A stretch of 64,000 bases of DNA from Tethya wilhelma (Eukaryota; Porifera; Demospongiae; Tethyida; Tethyidae), in contig CAXIPT010000001.1 in assembly GCA_964030475.1 (NCBI GenBank), positions 11,093,593 through 11,157,592 of the forward strand. The letters run 5' to 3'. The notes under the pieces are model-generated. The model saw only the letters and a list, made by a program, of their open reading frames with translations, had not been told where the DNA came from and searched no databases. The position numbers and the translations under genes are program-made. Positions 11,561 to 21,768 of the stretch are shown piece by piece. Every line of letters starts with the position of its first letter. Within the stretch, counting starts at the first letter, position 1.

Positions 11561-11589
11561 TGTCAATGTCAATATCCCCTCAAGTACCG

Positions 11590-12944
11590 TAACTGGAATG
11601 AAATAAGTATGAGAGAAGCTATGGGTGCAGTAAGCACTCAAGGAATGTCTGTAAGCAAGGCTTCTTTACTTCATGGAATTCCTAGATCAACTCTCAGCGA
11701 TCACTGCCGTGGTAGAGTTATGCCTGGGGCAAGGTCTGGAAGACCAACTATGCTGTCCAGCACTGACCTTGTTGATTTTCTATTATCATCAGCCAAAGTT
11801 TGATGTCCACGTACAAGAAGTGAGGTGCTTGCAATTGTGGAACGAATGCTAATTGTTCGAGGTGATACTACGAAGCAGACCCTGACACTTGGATTGTGGA
11901 ATAGGTTTACTAAACGGCACCCTGAATTGGTCTTGAAAACTCCTTCTACTCTCTCTATTTCCCGTGCTAGTGCTTCCTCAAAAGAAATGTATAAACTATT
12001 TCGATGCACTTGAACAAGTGTTGGACGAAACGACCTTCGTGATCAGCCAGCTTTAATTTTCAACATGGGTTTCTCCTCAATCCCAGGCCATTGAAAACCA
12101 TCCACAAACGTGGAGACAGAAATCCAATATCAGTAACTAGTGGCTTGAAATGTCCAGTCACGGTTGTTGCTTGTGTGAGTGCATCTGGACAAACAATCCC
12201 CCCAGTAGTTATATGGAAACAAAAGACCATGTCTCCAGTATGGGGGACATTCCAGGCAACCAATATGGTTTCTCAGATAGTGGATGGATGCAAGCCAAAC
12301 TCTTTGATTCATGGTTCAAGAAGCACTTCATGCATTATGCTCCAGCAAGCAGACCATTACTCCTCTAACTAGATGGACACTCATCCCATTATTATCCTGA
12401 TACACTACAATTTGCACATGAAAATAATATCATCATCTTTGCTTTTCCACCCTATACCACACATCTTACCCAACCCTTGGACAAAGGTGTCTTAGGTCCA
12501 TTCAAAACCCATTTGAAAGGAGTATGCCATGATTTTCAAGTCAGCCATCCTGGTCATGTGGTTAACTACTACAACTTTTATAGCTTGTTTAGTAAGGCTT
12601 GGATCGAGAGTATGACCTGTCCAAATATTATTGCTGGTTTCCAAACGACAGGTATCTACCCTTTAGACCAGGATGCTGTTCTCTCCAAATTGACTGGTGA
12701 GTTAACCCCATCAGAAGCATTTATTGCTCCATGAGCTCTTGTGTTCACTCCATTCAAACAAGCACCTGAAGATGAAATGTATATTTCCCAAATGAAGATA
12801 GTTGCAAAACCCAGTTCAATTGCTAGTATTGTCAGTCTAAACACACCAATATTAAAGCCAAAACGAATAAAGCCATCAGGTGGTATGGTTTTAACTAGTT
12901 TTGATTTTCATCATGCTACATCAATGATCCCACTGAAAAGTTAG
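11590..12944 (+). pseudogene. Pogo/jerky-type DDE transposase, broken
   Basis: An N-terminal psq-type helix-turn-helix is seen (AMGAVSTQGMSVSKASLLHG, IPRSTLSDHCRGR). It is followed by a CENP-B-like segment (LWNRFTKRHPEL) and a DDE_1 core (PVTVVACVSASGQTIPPVVI, LDGHSSHYYP, FAFPPYTTHLTQPLDKGVLG). The FNM-GFS motif near 12065 lacks the residues that should carry the first catalytic Asp, and a TAA interrupts the frame just before LDGHSSH at about 12369. Stops near 11803 and 12011 and at least one frame change add to this. The C-terminal ..IYPLDQDAV region ends the homology. It is inactive. Confidence 0.85.
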
Positions 12945-13078
12945 TAATAATTATCACTAATAGTACATGACTGTCCACTGTAAAGTGTACCCCCCTCCAA
13001 TATCTATAAAAAAAAAAAGCTCTTCTAAAATGACCTTGGATCCAATTTTGGAGGACACGTTTGATTTTGGTTAGTAAA

Positions 13079-13660
13079 TTCCCAGTACGGTAGTACTGGG
13101 TACACACGGATGGCCCAATAGCGCAATACAAATATTCATGCGAATAACTCTGCAAAAACCGGGCGCTTGGCACTAAAAGGTTTCTCAAGCTACTATTTAG
13201 TTCATTCTCTTTCTAACAAGTCCAAAAACATGGCCTAAAACCATCGCTAAAGTACCAAACTAAAATATGCCTAACCTCCAGTTTTCTCCATCTTCTTCTT
13301 CTTCTGTTATGTCACAGCTTTTCTGGAAGACTGTATACTTATAGAAGCTAATTCTTGAACGAATAAACTTGGTATGTTGGTCTTCATTCGCTTTTGGCAT
13401 CGGTTTTCAGTGTCACTCGTCGAGTGGCTCAATACAAGATGAAAAGCGCTTTCTCTGTATGGCAGCCATTATTTGTAAACCATAAATTTGTCATAAGCTA
13501 TATAGCTAGCTAGCTTAACGACCCTTTCCATATTCAAGTGTGCATTATTTCGAATTTATTGCAAGATGCCCGTCACAAGCAGTACTCCAAGCTCTGTCCT
13601 ATTTTCTCGTTCTCTGTGTTCAGTTCTTCAGTAGGGAAGTTATCTATAGCTAACAAGACA
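13079..13660 (+). mobile_element. R1 repeat copy 2, head part
   Basis: The copy starts with the complete terminal palindrome cccagtacggtagtactggg and continues through the R1 head (cggatggcccaatagcgc, gggcgcttggcac). After about 13660 it diverges from the other copies. A hairpin of R1 type follows at 13822-14067. Confidence 0.75.
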
Positions 13661-13821
13661 CATATGTATCAGATTCAACTTGGGATTTCAGTGTTTCAGC
13701 TGTGTTAAAGCATGACTGTACTGTAGCCGGGATCAAGTTCTCTGCTCAGGCTAAAAACTGTATTATACTGATATTATAACAATTATTTCAAAAAAAAATA
13801 AAAATAGAACAAACAAGACAT

Positions 13822-14067
13822 AGTACAAAAAACATTAGAAATGTAAGGCAAACATAGGAATGGCCAAATCGTAAAAAAGCAAGCAAACAAGATAGGAATG
13901 CTGGTCAGATTGAGCGAGTTCATTGAGCTCAGTAGAGATATGAGCATAGGTGACACAGTGAAATGAACTCCTCGCTCAATCTGACCAGCATTCCTATCTT
14001 GTTTGCTCGCTTTTTTACGATTTGGCCATTCCTATCTTTGCATTACATTTCTAATGTTTTTTGTACT
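13822..14067 (+). repeat. R1 hairpin 2, divergent inner stem
   Basis: The outer arms match other R1 hairpins (aggaatggccaaatcg). The inner arm, ataggaatgctggtcagatt, is unlike the other copies yet is exactly matched by its own right arm. The loop (about 50 bp) also differs. Confidence 0.85.
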
Positions 14068-14300
14068 TTACTAATATAGATTTGTTGCATGTTAATGTGT
14101 TTCATGTTAGTGTTTATTTTGATTATGCACGTGAAGAATCATATCTCTTTCAAGATAAGTCACAGGTAACTCCTATAACACACAAGACAGTGAAGAAAGG
14201 AGTGACAAGAGGAGTAGGTAAGACTCCATTTCGAATCATTAAAATTAATAATTTTTCCAGGTGACCCTTCTAAGAAACTGACCGGGAGAACTAATACCAA
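14061..14300 (+). CDS. Unrecognised exon pair, copy 1
   Basis: Open sequence reading DKSQVTPITHKTVKKGVTRG meets a donor (gtag|gtaaga) near 14218. A second short exon, DPSKKLTGRT, lies near 14262. The same exon pair with differences occurs at 26470-26755. In both places an R1 element is adjacent. I do not recognise the family; it could be a repeated element gene. Confidence 0.35.
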
Positions 14301-14395
14301 AGGTGCTTTGAAGATATAAGGAGAGTGTATACATAGTGATCGATGCTTACTCAGGTAGGTTAAGGACGGTTTACAAAAAGTGGCCAAAAGTAGTA

Positions 14396-15022
14396 TTAAC
14401 TCTTTAGGGCCTAAATTTATTATGCATACTTAATTAGATTTTATGAATATTTAATTAACCTATGTTTTTGTACATTTTTGTTCTTGCTTTAGCCTTAGCC
14501 ACTCTCTTTTGTAGCTAGTTGAGCTTAGCTATGGTTGTACTAAGCCATGGCTATATCAAATTAGTTCTAGGTTTGCTTTTATTAACTTTAAAAGCTTGCA
14601 AAAACGGAAGGGGTCAAAGTTCGCCAAACGACCCGCATACTTTAGGCTTTTTTGCTTGAAGAGCAGCACTGCAAAAGCGCTTGTATGCAGGTATAGCCTA
14701 AGCCTCCCTGCACCTCCATAGCTAGCATCAAGCTTCTCCTGCAAAGCACTAAGAAAAAAACGTGAGTTTAAAACCAAAGGTCACGATCTCGCCGCGATCG
14801 CGACCTTTGAACTCTAACGCCTATATCTCCCCTCCCACTAATCAGACCTGACTCTTACTTGGTATTTTAGTAGAGCGCTTCCTTACCTAACTGCACAGCA
14901 AGTCTAAAGCTCATAGCTCAAACGCTATGGCTTAAAATAAAAAAAATGCGAAAAATCGCAGATTACGCGATCGTTGAATACGCGCGTGCGGATAAATCCG
15001 TCTACTGGCCCTAAAGAGTTAA
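14396..15022. mobile_element. TTAA-flanked MITE, intact copy
   Basis: TTAA at 14396-14399 and 15019-15022 flanks a 619-bp unit with 12-bp inverted ends ctctttagggcc. TTAA duplication is typical of piggyBac or Kolobok elements. No transposase is encoded. The interior has a partial palindrome around gatctcgccgcgatcgcgac. A second copy of the same unit is split across 37264-37568 and 43770-44078. Confidence 0.85.
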
Positions 15023-15059
15023 TATTATGCAAAAAGTGAATATCTTTTGAGTTGTTATT

Positions 15060-16086
15060 TGTGACCGAGTTTTGGAAAACCGACCACTTCGAGCAATCCG
15101 CGAATTTTGGAATAGCGATTGCATTGTAATCTAGGTCATTGCAGCTAGCCAAATTTGAAGCGGCTAGGCGCTATAGTTTTGGAGATATGAGCTCAAATAT
15201 AACGACCATTCATTCCAATTTTACTCGCTAAAATTGTAATTGAACACGTTGCTAAGTGTGAGTACACAAAATCCGTATACTATCCGTGTTACAACGAATT
15301 TTTGTTTGTGGTACAATTTTCATGTAGTACATGAAGTTAGTTGAAGCGCTAGTTAAAACTTACTTTAGGAGCCTTTTCAAAGACACAGACGACCAGGGAA
15401 CCTTCCAGGAGGATTCACCAGCTAGGTAAGTAAGTCTATTAAGTAGAATAATATAGCGAGTGGGCTGTAACTAGAATAACTAGGCTATAAATAGCGCAGA
15501 AATAAGTGCCCATTAATAAATGCATGTATCTATACCTATTCTAAGAGTAGAAAATAGTCTAGCTAATACTTACTAATCATAATCATAAGCGCTTAGCTTC
15601 TAACCACCACAGATTTCATTGCAAATTTATAATACACAATGTACACAACATTCATTCATTATTAAGGACAGATAAACAGCTCCTGGCTTAGCCCAGCAAT
15701 TCTGCAACACTGTAAGCTGTCTTCTGCAAGAGACCCGCTGCTAGAAGTGTTTAGTTCATGAACAATGTATTGTTTTTTGTTGTAAATTAAATATGCATTA
15801 TTATAATGAGATGCATAGCGGCAGCTGCATCATGTACTTTATCAGAATAATTAATCAATGAACATCCCGTGTACTAACGGGAGAGAAGCTAGCCATGGCT
15901 GAGATAGCTGCATTCAAACGCTCATATCTCAGCAATAGAAGCAGCCCCACCTGTAAAATCACGTCTGCAGCTTGCCAAGGTATGCCCCTCCCATTTGGTA
16001 CAAAAAAACTTTTTTCACGCGCGCGTCGTGTATTACTACAAAAAAACTTTTGCTCAAAGTGATCGGTTTTTCAAAATTCAGTCACA
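15060..16086. mobile_element. 1027-bp inverted-repeat element, copy 2
   Basis: This is homologous to 8076-9140 along nearly all its length, with the same ends: tgtgaccgagttttggaaaa on the left and a more diverged right end. It lies 38 bp after the TTAA MITE. It is shorter by small deletions. It is non-autonomous. Confidence 0.8.
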
Positions 16087-16142
16087 TTTGTACTTCCATG
16101 AAAACATAGTATGATGCTAACGAAGAAAACTTTGTTGGTAGC

Positions 16143-16530
16143 CATAGTCACACGACCTGAATCAGCAAATTTTAAAAGTACGTCTAGAACTGTACAAAAT
16201 TGACAGCTGCATGTTTTGGGACGAATTATATCTGAAAGAGCTCAAAAAATGTAACAACTTCACATTTAAAAATATTTGCTTCATTAGGAAGTTATAATGC
16301 ACAAAAGAGCAGTTTCTATTTAATGCACACCCATTTCAAGACTTATAACTGCTATAAAAGCAAAAATTTATAAATATGAAAATGTGAAGATGTAGATTAT
16401 GTTGACCAAATTTAGTGATAGAAATATTGAAACTGAAAACTACTTCTTTGTTAGGGTAAAATGCGTACTTTCCTGTGCATTTTTTATTTGCTGATTTAGC
16501 AGAAATTAAAAGTCATGTGACTAACCTTCA
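16143..16530. mobile_element. Possible diverged MITE
   Basis: Imperfect inverted ends are visible: tagtcacacgacc..aatcagcaaa on the left and the complement of tttgctgattt..agtcatgtgacta on the right, about 385 bp apart. Mismatches and indels are frequent, so this is a tentative call. Confidence 0.35.
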
Positions 16531-17016
16531 ATTTGCTTAAAGTATATTACTTAGGAACATTTCTTGTTTCTATGGCTATAGTAACAATGAAAGCACCAAA
16601 GGTGCAAAAGCCTCGGCGCAGTACTATGTAATAATTATTATATGCATGAATTGTATAATATTTATTTATTAATCTGTGATCATGGAACCATGAAGACAGG
16701 TAGCTAGATAATGAGTCTCTTTGACAGCTGATAGCAAAAATGGCAGAAATCTGTAATGGTAATCACGTGACATTACATGCAAGCATGCATGGCTTTTTTT
16801 TTTTACTGAATTGCATTTCGAGGCATTTGCTTTAATTGATCTTTGCATAATGAGATTTAAATTTATTTTTATTTGAGAAACACTAATTTAGCAGAAACAG
16901 GAATGAGAAGATTTTGTGTAAAAAATGAAGTAAATATGATGTAATGGTAGCATAATTTATACAATAATTAGAGTAGGCATGCAATATGGAGCAATAAAGA
17001 CAAGAAGAGTACAAAA

Positions 17017-17385
17017 GATGAAGTAATAATGATGTAAGGCAAGTGAGGAACAAAAAATAGTAACCCACAAACCACAATGCAAGACTGGCAAGAGTATAAA
17101 AGATGAAGTAATAATGATGTAAGGCAACTGAGGAACAAAAAATAGTAACGCACAAACCACAATGCAAGACTGGCAAGAGAAGTAATGATGATGTAAGGCA
17201 AGTGAGGATCAAAAAATAGTAAGCCACAAACCGCAATGCAAGACTGGCAAGAGTAGAAAATGAAGTAATGATGATGTAAGGCAAGTGAGGAATAAAAAAT
17301 AGTAACCCACAAACCACAATGCAAGACTGGCAAGAGTAGAAGATGAAGTAATGATGATGTAAGGCAAGTGAGAAACAAAAAGTTG
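17017..17385. repeat. Tandem repeat, ~80-85 bp, about five copies
   Basis: Units contain gatgaagtaatgatgatgta, ggcaagtgaggaacaaaa and cacaatgcaagactggcaag. They lie in the Helentron just upstream of the RPA-like gene. Long Leu/His/Phe-rich frames on the minus strand across the repeats are by-products of the repetition. Confidence 0.85.
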
Positions 17386-17561
17386 TCAGAATTACATTGA
17401 TTGATTTTTGCAACCAGTGCATTATTGGTTGCTGAATTAGCATAGCTACCAAAAATAGAATAGATGCTGTAATGGTGACATAACCTTGAAAACAAGGTAT
17501 ATAAATGATTCAAGAGTTCCAGTTTGCCAACGAATTCAAAACGATTGCTCTTATAAATATA

Positions 17562-18614
17562 ATGGCTGCTAAGAGGAAGCTCGAGTTTGAGGATTATAGT
17601 CAGGTGACTGAAGAAGCTGGAAGTGCTGATATTCATGGAGTTGTGACCAGTCTGTCACCTCTGAAAAAATCGAAAAAAGGCAATAATTATTTCCATGGTG
17701 AGGTGTGTGATGGTAAACAGAATTTGCGTTTTGTTGGATTTGCTGCTAATCATCAAAGGATGCTGGAGGATTTCCTTGGGAAAAAGAAATCTGTTGAAAT
17801 CCGTAACTGTCAAATCAAGAAATCGAACCGAGATTCAGAGAAGTTAGAACTTTTAGTGAAAGGAGCTTCGAAGATCTATCCTTCAGGGAAGAATTTTGAT
17901 CTTTCAAAGATAGAGTTTCAACAGAGGGAGGCCATTGATATTACACTTGAACAAGTAGGAGAGACAGAGGCACTTACACACATCAACGTTGATGTCAAGG
18001 TTGTCAGTTGTGGTGAGCCAATTACTCTTGGGACAAAGCAGAGACAGGAGGTCATCGTAAGCGACTCGAGTGGATGTGCTACTATACAGTTGTGGGAGAA
18101 CAACATTGGAGCATTGAAGGAAGGAGAAAGCTATGCGTTGAAAGACTTTCGGATCGTTGAATACGAAAATCAGCAATTCATTTCCATGTGTTGGTTAGGA
18201 AGTGAAATTAAGCCAATTCCACCTATCAATGCTGTTCTTGAAGGAGCAGATGTTGAAGAAAGCAGTTACACCTTGAGCAACCCACGAATTGCAGCTGTAT
18301 TTAAGCTGGAGAAATTCTTCAAGTGCCTGAGATGTGGGTCTCGTACGGAACCTAGTGAAGGTACTGAAGTAAGATGCTGCAACCGAGAATGTGGTATTCT
18401 CAACGAATCTACGTTTTGTGACAGTTTCTCATCCATAGAGATTCTTGTGGTGGACGGACAAGAAAAAATTTGCCTCACTGCATTTGGTGATATCATCACC
18501 GAATTGCTTGGTGGTAATGTGGCTCTAAATGAAGAATCTGTGCTGAGGTGTCCACCAATTGCTGAACTGAAATGTCGAAACAATGAAATCGTGAAAGTTG
18601 TACGTAGTAACTAA
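17562..18614 (+). CDS. RPA1-like single-strand DNA-binding protein of the Helentron
   Basis: The frame is intact. I choose ATG 17562 (MAAKRKLEFEDYS) because a TATA-like tatataa lies immediately before the upstream ATG at 17505, too close for a leader; starting at 17505 would add 19 residues. The protein shows an OB fold near the start (IHGVVTSLSPLKKSKKG..YFHGEVCDG). A second follows (VVSCGEPITLGTKQRQEVIV..ATIQLWENN). A C-terminal zinc-ribbon-like CLRC..CCNREC completes the replication-protein-A large-subunit layout. Helitrons and Helentrons of animals often carry RPA-like genes, presumably to coat single strands during rolling-circle transfer. It converges on the Rep-helicase gene. Confidence 0.8.
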   Translation: MAAKRKLEFEDYSQVTEEAGSADIHGVVTSLSPLKKSKKGNNYFHGEVCDGKQNLRFVGFAANHQRMLEDFLGKKKSVEIRNCQIKKSNRDSEKLELLVKGASKIYPSGKNFDLSKIEFQQREAIDITLEQVGETEALTHINVDVKVVSCGEPITLGTKQRQEVIVSDSSGCATIQLWENNIGALKEGESYALKDFRIVEYENQQFISMCWLGSEIKPIPPINAVLEGADVEESSYTLSNPRIAAVFKLEKFFKCLRCGSRTEPSEGTEVRCCNRECGILNESTFCDSFSSIEILVVDGQEKICLTAFGDIITELLGGNVALNEESVLRCPPIAELKCRNNEIVKVVRSN

Positions 18615-18632
18615 GATGTTCAATTATCAGTT

Positions 18633-18840
18633 CATTCTGTATGTATCACTCGGCTCATTTATCCAACCTTTCAGTATATATCACTTGGTTCATTTATCCA
18701 ATGTTTCAGTATGATTGTATCATTCAGTTTATTTATCCAATCTTTAAGTATGTATCAGTCAGTTTATTTATCCAATCCATATCACTTAGTTCATTTATTC
18801 AGTATGTATCATTCAGTTCATTTATCCAATGTTTCACTTG
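18633..18840. repeat. Degenerate ~45-bp tandem repeat
   Basis: Repeated words cagtatgtatca, ttcatttatccaa occur about five times just after the RPA-like stop codon, between the two convergent Helentron genes. No gene is present. It may act as a 3' region, but nothing shows this. Confidence 0.7.
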
Positions 18841-19029
18841 AATGACATTGTATTGTTTGATTGAGATTATTTTACTTGAAAGAATGAAGTTTAGCAGAAA
18901 TATCACATTATCCAATTATCCCATTATCCGAATAATAATTATAGCATAAATACAATGATACAATTTTGATGAGAATGTGAACAGTTAGAAGATAGAATAG
19001 AATTTGTATACATGTTAGTTGGATTACTC

Positions 19030-21768
19030 TTAACAATTCATTGGAATTGATATATAGACTGTGTCATGGTCACTGTAATAGGTATCATACACTTCAACAA
19101 CACAATTCTGTGGTCTGTTATAATAGACATGGTCAATTAGTGTCCCTCTGTCTGTGGTTGGGCTATGTACTAGCTGATTGAAACCATGGTTGGACATGAG
19201 TGTGGTAAGGCCTGGGCTAGGTGTTGCTAACATGTTCTCATTAAAATCTCCAAGCAGAATGGTAGCAATACTAAGATGTGACAGATGATTCAACACTTCA
19301 GTCAACGTAGCAATAAGTTGCTGTAGTGCTGATGTGGGAGATCTATAGACTAACACAATTTGTAAATGGCTAGCATTAGGTAACAACAGTCTAACCATAA
19401 TCCCTTCAATTCCACAATCAAGACTGAATGGCACCACAGTGTCTGGTCTGAGGGTATTGCTAACACTCATCAACACACCACCTTTGTTGTCATGTGACAC
19501 TCTGTCAGATCTATACACAACATGGTCAGGGTATAGCACTGGGGAAGGCTGGGATGGACTTAGCCAAGTCTCACAGAAGCACAGTACACTAGCACAATTC
19601 AACATATGATCATTTTCAATGTCAATCAACTTGGCAGAAATTGAACGAACATTCAATAGTACAATAGTCACATGAGAGTTACACAGTGATACACATTGCA
19701 GTTTAGTAGGAGCTGGTAGTACATTTAGAGCAAGTCTGGACATTTCATCTTGTACATCAGTGCTTTTCTTGATAGCTGAGGCATTAAAGTTCACAATTTG
19801 TAGCCCTTGCAATGACTTCACTCTACTGAATGCAACATAGGCTTGTCCTGGACTGAAACGACCTCCCTTCATATCAACAACAATTTCATCAAGAGTCAAG
19901 CCTTGTACTTTGTGAATAGTGGTGGCCCACGCTAATGTCAATGGGAACTGTAGTCGGGTGACTTCAGAACCACGTCTGCCCTTTGCTAGAAATACCACTT
20001 CATGCTTTGCAATTGGAACAGCATTAGGGTGTTGAATACGGTATACACTTTGCTGGCTTGCTTGTGAACCAACACGACTATTGTCAAACTTAACTAGCAC
20101 AGTTTTGACATCATTAGTGCTATTGGTAACAATGTGTACAACCTCTCCTCTGGCTCCATTAACAAGGCCATCTGACACATCAACATTTGTGGTCAACATC
20201 ACACGGGCACCTACTGCTAATTTAAGCACACCATGTAAACCACCAGTCTCTGATCTGTTGCTAGACAATGCGGAGAGATTTATGTGGGATGTCTGACCAG
20301 CTACAGCATCTGAGGCATTGATACAATACTGTCGGCTCTTTTCAGCTAGATCATTCAACATGTATGCATTATGACTGTCAACATCTACATTCAATCTGTA
20401 CACATGCAGTGCTAGCTTTGGGTAGTCAGGCTTGTCTGGTTTAGTTAATCTGGACTTGAGCACTTCAATGTCTTGAGGGGTACAATCATTTGTTCTGACT
20501 CTACACAGGAGTTCACAAAATGCTAAGTCATCTTTCTGCCACATTATTTCAGTAAGCTCAACCATCTTGAACTCATCTTTCCATAGAGACCCAGACTTGT
20601 ATAATTTGGCATAAGAATCACTAACTGTACTGAACAATTGTGACTGACCAACAGGGGGAAGCTGATACAAGTTGCCAACAGCAAGAATGCTAACACCACC
20701 AAATGTTACACCAGGGGATACACCTTTGATTTGTTGCAAACGTTTGTGGATCTCTAGTAACATGTTTGCGCCAACCATACTCACTTCATCAATGATCACT
20801 AACACAAGATGGGACAGTTTGCTACGCAATGTATTCAGTCTGTCATGACTTAGAGGCTGAAATCCACTGTGCTTGCTACGGCCTAGCAAAAAAGCTGAGT
20901 GAAGGGTCATGCCATTGATATTGAAGGCAGCAACACCAGTTGGTGCAGTTAGCAATACAATCACGTCATCTGGTTCAACAGTGTTTGACAACTTAAGGAG
21001 CTTTAGTGTATCTGAGTGAACAAGTCGTATCACATGTGATTTTCCAACACCTCCAGGACCACTTAGAAACACTCTATATGGCTCAATGGGTTTGTTTTGC
21101 TTGAGGGCAATAACTGCTTCCTTACACCAGTTACGATGGAAACTAACAATTTCTTTCTGTTTCTCATTTAAACCACAGAATAGCTTTCTGTACTCATCTG
21201 CTGGTATTTCATTGCTATTGGCAGCACTTTCAAACCTCACACTCACACCAGCTCTAGAGGATGATGGGGCAATGACATTAGCATTGTCTATGAGGTCTTG
21301 TTCAGACACTTCTGTCAATGTCTCACTACCTTCTGCCAGGGATTGAGCTCTACTCTCTTCATTGGATGGGGCAAGTTGATTCCAACCATGCTCAGGGTTT
21401 AGATTGTCATCAAACTCAATCTCATCAGTGTTTTCCTGGGTGAATTTACTCTTATTGTCTAACACAATTCTCTGGACATGCTGGTAATGCTCCTCATAGC
21501 TAGAATAACCACCAAGAAGGTCAGTCTGTTCATTGCTCCAAGGGAAATACAACATGAGTCTAGCTCTGTACCAATTGGAAGGCTCTTTGTCTTTGTTGTG
21601 CTTACAGAAACGAATAACAGCTTCTCTTTTACGTTTCCTCATGGTACCCATGTTATCAGTTAGCCTAATACATGATGATGAGGAGGCTGCATCATTGTTA
21701 CTGGGGGGCAAAACATCACCACAATCACTATCTTGCTTATAGTCAGTAGTGTAATTGGCAGCAAACTG
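19030..21768 (-). CDS. Helentron C-terminal part: PIF1-type helicase plus endonuclease
   Basis: The frame is open from about 21768; the first Met is at 21711. Helicase motifs are all visible: Walker A SGPGGVGKSHVIR, Walker B LVIIDEVSMVGANML, VGNLYQLPPVGQ, LAWATTIHKVQGLT and GQAYVAFSRVKSL. The last ~210 residues form an endonuclease/exonuclease/phosphatase domain, with LLNVRSISAK, CFCETWL, LLGDFNEN and YSDHDTVYI supplying the metal and catalytic residues. This endonuclease fusion marks Helentrons rather than classical Helitrons. The part upstream (MCLA to FAANYTTDY) is in another frame, so it is a continuation of the 21743-24388 frame broken by an indel near 21768. Confidence 0.85.
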   Translation of the reverse strand, partial: QFAANYTTDYKQDSDCGDVLPPSNNDAASSSSCIRLTDNMGTMRKRKREAVIRFCKHNKDKEPSNWYRARLMLYFPWSNEQTDLLGGYSSYEEHYQHVQRIVLDNKSKFTQENTDEIEFDDNLNPEHGWNQLAPSNEESRAQSLAEGSETLTEVSEQDLIDNANVIAPSSSRAGVSVRFESAANSNEIPADEYRKLFCGLNEKQKEIVSFHRNWCKEAVIALKQNKPIEPYRVFLSGPGGVGKSHVIRLVHSDTLKLLKLSNTVEPDDVIVLLTAPTGVAAFNINGMTLHSAFLLGRSKHSGFQPLSHDRLNTLRSKLSHLVLVIIDEVSMVGANMLLEIHKRLQQIKGVSPGVTFGGVSILAVGNLYQLPPVGQSQLFSTVSDSYAKLYKSGSLWKDEFKMVELTEIMWQKDDLAFCELLCRVRTNDCTPQDIEVLKSRLTKPDKPDYPKLALHVYRLNVDVDSHNAYMLNDLAEKSRQYCINASDAVAGQTSHINLSALSSNRSETGGLHGVLKLAVGARVMLTTNVDVSDGLVNGARGEVVHIVTNSTNDVKTVLVKFDNSRVGSQASQQSVYRIQHPNAVPIAKHEVVFLAKGRRGSEVTRLQFPLTLAWATTIHKVQGLTLDEIVVDMKGGRFSPGQAYVAFSRVKSLQGLQIVNFNASAIKKSTDVQDEMSRLALNVLPAPTKLQCVSLCNSHVTIVLLNVRSISAKLIDIENDHMLNCASVLCFCETWLSPSQPSPVLYPDHVVYRSDRVSHDNKGGVLMSVSNTLRPDTVVPFSLDCGIEGIMVRLLLPNASHLQIVLVYRSPTSALQQLIATLTEVLNHLSHLSIATILLGDFNENMLATPSPGLTTLMSNHGFNQLVHSPTTDRGTLIDHVYYNRPQNCVVEVYDTYYSDHDTVYISIPMNC

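Noticed and set aside
11592..12944. A domesticated CENP-B-like host gene
   Set aside because: Stops, frame changes and a missing catalytic segment indicate a dead transposase rather than a preserved gene.
16883..17636. Long Cys/Leu/Phe-rich minus-strand frames that look like membrane proteins
   Set aside because: They follow the 80-85 bp tandem repeat exactly and have no family resemblance; the composition comes from the repeat.
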